Notes under the pieces: generated by a model
What the model saw: the letters and a program-made list of their open reading frames with translations, nothing else
Database searches by the model: none
What the model was told of the DNA's origin: nothing
In this document: positions 50,401 to 59,400 of the stretch, in pieces
Layout: the number at the start of each line of letters is the position of its first letter
Position numbering within the stretch: the stretch's first letter is position 1
Made by a program: the position numbers and the translations under genes
Origin: Linyphia triangularis
Taxonomy: Eukaryota > Arthropoda > Arachnida > Araneae > Linyphiidae
Direction: 5' to 3'
Length of the DNA stretch: 64,000 nucleotides
Assembly: GCA_963978545.1 (NCBI GenBank)
Contig: OZ021732.1
Span: 45,270,059 to 45,334,058 of the forward strand

Positions 50401-53400
50401 ACATACAGTGGCTCCCAAAAGCATTCGTTCACCTTAAAAATTTGTAGAAAAAGTGCTCTAGTTTGGAATTGAATTCAAATATTAACTTGAATTTTTATTT
50501 TTTTTATAGAATTTCTATTTAATGATGAAACCTAATATTTTTAAAAGAAGTATTGAATTGTTTTATTTTTTATAAAAATATAAATTCATAGAACAAGAGA
50601 AATAAAATTATTTTATTACCCTTTTTTTTTTCTTTTTTTTTTAATTTGTGCATTTCCTGTAATATTTGCTTTTTCTATTTATTATAATCTATTTATTCTT
50701 TAAAATGATTTGCGGCTGTAAAGAATCATCAAACAGTCTATAATTGATTATATTTCATCGTGATAGTATTAAGTGTATTCTATGAATGGCTAATTTATTC
50801 CATTTAACTGTTTAGTATGTAATAAAACATTTTAAACAAGAAAATAGAATCAAAAACCAGCCAAGAAGAGATTGCTCAACACAGTTATGTGAATGTGAAA
50901 AGGGATTTACTGTAAGAAAATTTGGGGGAAATTCATGCTTGTGTGCTATAAAGATTTCTTCAGAATGTAGGGAACAAATTTGACCTTCAATTTCAATCGA
51001 AACTGTTTGAAAAGTAATCAGATCAGCTGAACTACATGGCTGTTCTGCCCCCTCAAAAAAAATTCGTAAATACTAAAAATAGAAAGTTTTGCCTTTTTCT
51101 TACAAACATAATGATAAATAAGGCAGAAACGTATTGGAATCATCTCTTCTTTAAAAATAAAAACAAATGTAACGTTTTTAGTTTCGTTGGGCGCTTAATT
51201 GCATAGAGAAAGAAAATGATGAACCTAATCCCAAGAACTTGATTGGAACAGTAAAGCATGGCAGTGAAAGTGTCCATGTGTATAGGTGCTTCTCAGCATT
51301 AGGACTTGATAAATTGGTGTTTAATGATGGAATAATCAATCATGAACTCTATTTGAATAATCTGAATGATAAATTAAATTTGTCAGCCTAATAAAATTTG
51401 GGTATTACAAATAACTTCATTTTTTATCAAGGTAATGATCTGAGCACACACTACCTCAGTACACAGATTTGAACCCAAAAGAACAGATTTAGAGAGAATT
51501 GGAGACCAAAGTAAGAAGATGCAACATTAAAACAAAAAGCAAACTAAAAACAGTAATGATCAAAGAATAGAGGAACATTGATGCATAAATTACCAAAAAA
51601 AATTAGTGAAATTTATGCTCAGACACATAAAAGTTGTTGTGAATACTAAAAGATATCCTACGAATTACTAATTTACCAAAATATTACAATAAGTATTAAT
51701 AAGTAAAAAAATATAAGTGTACAAAGACTTTTGGGAGATATTTTTTGTGTACCTTTTAGGTTAATGATTTTTTTTTTTTTTTTAATTTTTATCCATGAAT
51801 TTAAATCTATTAGCATTATAGAAAAAGACAATTCTTTGAGTGACGCACAGGCTTTTTTTTTCTATCCACTCTTTTTTTTCTGCTCATATATAAAATAGAA
51901 TTCTAAACGAAGATCAGTCTACTAATTATGCTTTTATTTTATAAAATATTAGTTTGTGGCAAAGTTTTATAAAATTTAGTTTCTTCTCAATTTTACAGAT
52001 TCTGAATTCCGATAGTACTTTTTTGACTTCTGGAATAGTATTGCATTTGCAATGTATTCAAATCTAACAGTATAACATTCAAAAATTATTGTAAAAGTGT
52101 TTGGGACATTTTTATTGATTCCTTTCTTATTAACAGTGAATATTTGTTCTCTCATTGAAACATATTGTAAAGCTTTTAATTTGCAATAGGATTTTTTTTA
52201 GTGTAAATCATCACCTACCATGGCTTTTAACTATTATTGATGTACTTTTTTTTTCAGGACAGAGACCACATCCACCAGAGATCTGCTAGTGCTTATGAGA
52301 CAGTTCTGAAGCGACTGGAAGATCTCCACATGAAGAAAAAGGTTAAGAGTAGCAAAAAAGTTACTTTCAATCTTGAAACTTCAGGTACTACACAGTTTCT
52401 TTTTATTTATTTATTACTTTTTCCTTTATTTATAGGTACAAAATGTGCAGTATTATTTTAATCTGACTATGCAGCTATTTTTAATCTCATACCATGTCAT
52501 GTATTATATACAATAAAATTTAAATGTGGAGAAAATGTTTAAAAAAATTTCACTCATTAATCGGCCTAAAAATCTACAAACACAAAATTCTTTTTTATAT
52601 CAAAAGAAAAAGAATTTTTTTTTAACCTTGTGATTTGTTTTCCTGCAAAGAAAAATAAATCTCAAGGTTCATAATCAAAGGGGAAAAATGTTTGATTTCA
52701 CTTTGAAAGGTTCAGCAACTCTTTAAATCTGTGCTTAACCACCGTTTTTGGTCGATATACTGTAAATGTAAAATTTGTATTAAAATAATATTGAAGCAAA
52801 CTAAATAGGGTTACAACTCCACAATTTTATCGTATGGGAAATTTTACAGAAAATGGCACCTCTCCCTTTCTGGAATTTTGTAGGGAAATCTATTGTTTAA
52901 CCAAACTTCCAAGTTAGCTGCTATAATTACAGAAGAATAATTGAAATTAAAATTATAAATATAGAAATTTTTTCACTTGCATTAGGAACAAGTAAAGGAA
53001 ACAAGTTTAACACAATGTTCCACTCATAAAAATATCTCTGAACTTGAGAAGAGCTAACATACAGAATTTAAATATTGCATGCAAATTTTTGTAACAATAA
53101 GATATGAAGATTTGAATCATACTAGGTGAGATTGGTCCTATTACAATTCTCTTTTCTCAGTTGCTGTTGCCCCAGCACTCCTGATGTAAATTATCCTGTG
53201 TATCATTTACTTTGTAATAATTCTCTCCAATTTTTTGGACTTATTGTGTTTTTGCATCTACAAGTATTTGTTGAGCAATATAATTAACTTGCATTATCAG
53301 GTCAATATCTCAATTTTTTAAATTTTTTTTTGTGATTCTATAAAATTACATGACTCTGTATCATCATAGTTAGGTTAAATGGCAGGGGTTGAAAATGTGT

Positions 53401-56400
53401 ACCTACTTCTGATGGATTTAGAATTGAGGGCTAAAAGATGTAAAGTAAAGATTATTATTGTTTATGATTTTATTATTTTTTAAGTTAGCTTGATTGACTA
53501 AATGTTCTTGGTTCTATGGAGTCTTTCCAAATTCTTTTAAGCAACTTATTTTTGTCTTTTCAAAAATTGTATCCGCAATTTTGTACTCTTTGTGTTGTTT
53601 TAAGCGTTTAAGTGAATTCCTCCTTTTTTTGTGGTGTTTGATTAAAACAAAGTTTATTTTTAAGAAGACAAAAATAAATATTTCTGGAATGTTATAGATC
53701 AACTCCAATTTCAAGAAAAACAAGTTTATCATATGCTTAATTGATTTGGTCAACAAATAACTGTCCTACTTTAATTTTTACATTAAATTCTTTTATCTTG
53801 AAATATAGTTTAACAAATGCTGAAGAGTTTTTTTAATGTTTTCAGATTCCTCTCATAGAATCTTAAAACCTGACAAATCTCAAACAAGAGGCTTAAAGGT
53901 TAGTTGTTCATATTCTGAAAATGAAAAAATAAGCATTTATAAGAGTAAGAAATTTTTTTATGAACAATAGATTATGATTTCAATGTGGTAAATTTTTTAT
54001 TATACCATGATTTTAGCTTTAGAGTTACTTGTAGTTTTAATTGCATGAACTTGAATGATATAGCAAATAAAAAATAAATTTCCTTACAATATGAGTTCAA
54101 TGATGTTTTGGTATAAAAATACTAATTACATAGAGTATTGAAAGACAAATATCTAACTCTAGAAATTCAAAACTGTTTTTTATTTTTGGATAAACCTTAT
54201 TAAAGGAGGATTTAAAAATACATACACATTTGAATTTAAGATAGTTTTGTAAAATTTGACCTTTGGCTTAATATTTATTTTTGATATTGTTAATATGAAA
54301 AATAAAGTAATTAGCACTGCAGTACTTCATTTCATTGTAAATCTTCAACTTTGTTAATATTTGTTTCGGGAATTTCCCCTTTGTATTCAATAAATGTTGC
54401 TCATTTTTAACTTTATAAATGAAAATAACTCTTTTTTTTTTTTTTTTTTTTTCTTCCCCAAAAAACAGTATTAATTTTAAAACTTATTAATGCCTATTTA
54501 TTTCTCTCATATTTAAAATGCAAAAAAATCATAAATCCATAATCATATCACATTTCCTATCAATTAAACGACTGATCCAAAGTTGTTTTTCATTCAATGC
54601 TTTTATAAAGTTTTTTTTTTTTTTTTTTTTTAATTTTATTTTCTCAGGAGATTTTATATTATACCACATAAAGAAATCTAGAACATTTATATATTCTTTA
54701 TTTAGGTTTTAGTTGTCATTACCGTTACCTTTTATTGGTGCTTTTAAGTTCTGTGCACAAGAACATCAAGATTTTCTGTTGAATGTCTTTGAAATCTGAA
54801 TGTAATGTTTCTATTAGGCTATGTTTTTTAGCAACATGTATGCTTGTTGACAATCACTATATTATACTAGAAGCCAACCTGATTTGAGTCACTCAATGCT
54901 TTTCAACCAGTTCTTATAGCGTATTCAATGAACTAAATTCATCCTGCCTTCTAGTATAGTGCAAAGGTGTTGTAATTGCTTCAATTTATCATTACTATAC
55001 CAAAACACTAATTTCTAGAAAATATTATCTAAAGCATCTCTATTTTACTAATTTTGCCATGGAAACAAGATTTTGTAAGATTATGTTTAGCAGCAATTAG
55101 TGTATTTTATATTATGACTACTATTACAGGGTTGCCACTCAAAATACAAAACAAAATTCCCCGACTTTTTCAGGTTTTCCAAACAATTTTTTTTAATTTT
55201 CCAGGTTTCATTTCAAGTCAAAGTAAACAAGAATTTTGCAAACAATTGCAGTTAAAATTTCAGTTTTAAAGAAGAATTATACAGAATTTTTTTTTATGAT
55301 ACTTTAATGTGCATTTTTATCTTTAATCAAAATTTTGGTAAAAAAAAGCGGAAATCTAGTTTTTTGCGGAACTGAAAAATATTTGCAATTTGTGCTACCA
55401 AACACTGATGTACTTGCACACAAAGGTAAATTGATTAGATGGTAGAAGTGGCAAACTGTGCATCTCCCTTTATTTTTTCCAGGGATGAAAACAGTCAAAC
55501 AAATAAAAAAAGAGGAAAATATATATGCAGTATTAATTTTAACTACAAAAATAGCTGCATAAGAATATATTTGTGTACTAATGTGTGTACAAAACAGTGG
55601 TGCAGCTAGAATTTTTTTTTTTTCTGAGAGGTGTTTTAGGCAAGTTTAGTCTGATAAAGCCCTAGAAAGTTCATTAAAAATGATAAAATTGTAAAAACTC
55701 TAAAAAGAAGCCTGAAATCGGTGTAAAAGCGAAAGATTTTCACCCCTTTTCCAGTCAATTTGCTTTCTTCAGGGACTTTTTACACGTTGTTACCAAAAAA
55801 TATCCTATGAAATATCAAATTTTCAAAACGCAGATGTGTGTTCTGTAAAAAATTACTGAACTTCTTGGAAGAAAGCTTGAATCTGAAAGAAATTCCCTGA
55901 CTTTTTCCAAAAATATTACCTTTTTTAGTTTTCCCTGACCTTTTTTAGGCATTTTAATTTTCCCCAACAATTCCAGGTTTTCCCTGTTTTCCAGGTATGT
56001 GGCAACAATGTATTAATTGATTTTTAATCTCTTTGTAAATTAAATATGTGGATATAATAAGCTGTTTGAAAAAATTCCTCAATCATTCTGTAAATGAGAT
56101 ATTTTGTTAAAACTGCCTGTCATTGATCAAATTCAATTGTTTTGACTGCTTCAAAACTATGAAGTTTTGCACCAAATGGGTCATTTTGTCTGCTCCAAAC
56201 TTTAATTTTTGCTTTTCGAAACACAATTGAGGTTCTTAAAACCTGATAACACTATTATTTCAAATGTAACTGGAAAATGCAGTTTCAACCATATCAAACT
56301 TTTTTATCTATTTTCTGCCCATCAAATCTTTTAAACTGAAATATGTAACATGCAGTAAGATAATGACCTACCTAAGCATTGCCAAAGAAAAGTGATGTAT

Positions 56401-59400
56401 TGTTTTATTTAAAGTTTCTTTATTGAAATTTAATTAAAAGTTAATTCATTCCATTGAATAGTTTAACACTGTTTAATAAAGCGTCTTAAAGAAATGCTAT
56501 CAAAGTTATATATTTTCTATTGCAAATTTAGTAGCATCGTAATTCACTAGACAAAAAATTTGACTAATTCTATTTTATTTTTTGACCCAGCCTACAGTTA
56601 AAATTGAAAAAAATCACTGCTTTCCCTCAAAGTTGGAGCAAAAGACACCAGTTTCCAAACCACATTCATCCACAGAGTCACCTTCATTACCAGACAAAGT
56701 AAAAAGGGATCTTACTGGATCACATTATAATGCAATGCTTCTGCGAATATGTGGCCGTCCTAGAACCACTCCGGCCCAAGATAAAGTTAATCATCTCCAA
56801 CAGAATACAATACCAAGCATAGAAATACAATTAGATATATGCTCAGATGAACAACCCCCAGCATCAAGTTTAAAAACGCCTTCAAAAAAAGATTTCACTT
56901 TACCCTCAACGCCAACTCTAGCATGTGCAAATGAGACCTCAACACCAACTTTAAAAGGCTGTACAAAAGAGATTTTCAACTTTCCCTCAATAATAAAATC
57001 ATGTGCAAAAGAGACTTCCATCTCTTGCTTATCGCCAGTTGAGAAAATGTCTATAGCCACTCATTCTGCCATTTCACAATCAGTTGAACCTGACTTCAAA
57101 ACTTACAACAGGCTGACAAACTCAATTTGTGCTTCTTCAGCTCTTAGAAGCAGTTTGTACTTATCTAGATCTCATGCTGTCAGGGAATCTGGTTTAAGAA
57201 GAAATACTCTTTCTAGACTGTGTACACCTGTACCAGTTTCATTTTACCCTCGAGTAAATGTAAACAATGAAATAAGCCCTGAGTTTATGGGGAGGAGGAC
57301 TTCTGTTATTGTGGCTAATGCACCTATCTCTACACCTATGGTTCTTAGAAATTTAGCTGAAAGTTTTGAGGAAACTCTTAGTCCTGTTGCTCAAGACACA
57401 ATTAGTCCTGTTTGTCAGCGATTGGACTTTGATGAATTAGAAGAAAATGAAGATGCTGCAGCTTCTTGTGAGAGTTCAAGTGAATTACAGAAAAGTAAAT
57501 TTTTTATATTTCATTTATAAGAAATTGCTTTGTGTTAAGCTTTTACTTATAATATTTTATTGCATTTGTTATGTAGTACTTATTTATAGTTTTATATTAT
57601 GCAAGATGTTGTGAATGCTTTATTCTTATTCAAAAGTTATTGTACTCATTTGATTATGTCTGATTTTTTTTTTTATGCAAATGTTCTCTATCACTTTTTG
57701 ATAAAAAATTTAAAGGATACTCAGCCATTGATTAATCATAAGAGTGGCCACTCAACCTGAAAATCAGGGAAATGACAGGGAGTTTTTTAAAATTTCATGA
57801 AAATCAGGGAAATTTTCTTCGTTCTGAAGGTATGTTTATTCGTACTACGATGCCATTTTTCTGGAAAATTGTGTTAGTAATCGCTAGAAGTTTAATGTTA
57901 CTGAATAATTTAAACTTTTCGTTACCGCCAAAACTATTTTTAAAAATTGGCATATTATCTCTTTAGCATACATGTTCTATTTATTCAGGGTGTCTACACA
58001 TCTGGAAAAGTTAACGAAATTTTAAAAAAAGTTCGACGTAAAATCAGGGAGTTTTTTAGAAATCTATCAGGGAACTTTTTTCCCTGAATTTTGTGGCCGC
58101 CCTGATCATGAAAATTCAACAAACAAAACAATTCTTATAATAAATTACTGACTTTAATCGATATCAGTAGGTATTTGACAATAGCAATTTTACTGTAAAT
58201 AGAAAACTTCTTTAAAGGACACAAACAAATTTTCTTTCTGAAAGTTTTATTATGTAACTAAATCTTTACAAATATTTTTAAATACATAAATGTACTATAA
58301 TATATCTGCAGAATAAATTAGAAATCAAAACCCCATTTCCTGTCTTCTATATTTAGTAATCAAATATTCAGACATGATACAGTTCAGCAGTGTTCACCTT
58401 TTTTTAACCGAAATTTCAGTACTTTGAATGTAGCTTTAAAAATTTGAAAATTGGATTTGATTAGATTCATCTGTTGATCAATGTGGTATAGTAAAACCCA
58501 ATCATCCGTAACTGCCACAAAATTAGGATTTACGAATAACTGAATTTTCTGGTTAATTAAAAGTCTGGGTTTTTTGCCGAAGTTTCATTTTAGCAGCTCG
58601 TTGAACTGCAAATAATGATATTGGTGGTTCTTAACATTAAAATCATCACTACTGGAATTTTTAAAAAAAGTATTCTTTATGATATTTTTAGTTACAATAT
58701 GTTATATTTTACTCTTTCAATCGACAATAATGTGTAATCTGCAACAAAAATGTTATCATTTTCATAACTTAAATTCTGTACAGAAAAACAGAACATTAAG
58801 CATTGTAAAATATATACCAATAATTGCACATTTTAGGGTTACCTGAGTTTATGAAACCATCTTGCGGGATCCACGATAGCTATTTTCAGTACGGAAGGGA
58901 GCATTTTATTTATGCATTTTCACAATCAGATTCTGAGAATTCTGGAAGAAGGGTTTTGAGTTTAGGAATCCATGGGATTCCTAATACTAATCTTGTGCTC
59001 CCTTCCCCTCACACAACCTTCTTTGGTTTAACCCTAAAGTAAAATATACCTGGAAAGATGACCTTCGAATACCGCGACCTTTATATTGTAAAAAAAAAAA
59101 AGGAATATAAGAATTGCAATACAAATTGGAATAGAATCTGTGATACATTCAGTTTCGAACTTGAGTGTCGGGTTATCAGCTAATCTAAACAATAAATATT
59201 TGTTAATCTAAACATAAAATTTCTGCAAAACCATATTGGTTTTGAAACCTTCTTGATTGTTAAAATGTTTTTAATAGTACTGGCACAACCACATGACTTT
59301 TTTGAAGTAACTGACATCTGTCAATCGTTCGCAAGCTATCGGTGGGCATACTCCACCAGTTGTCGATTTTCCACAATTTGTTTCTATGTTCCTTTGATAT

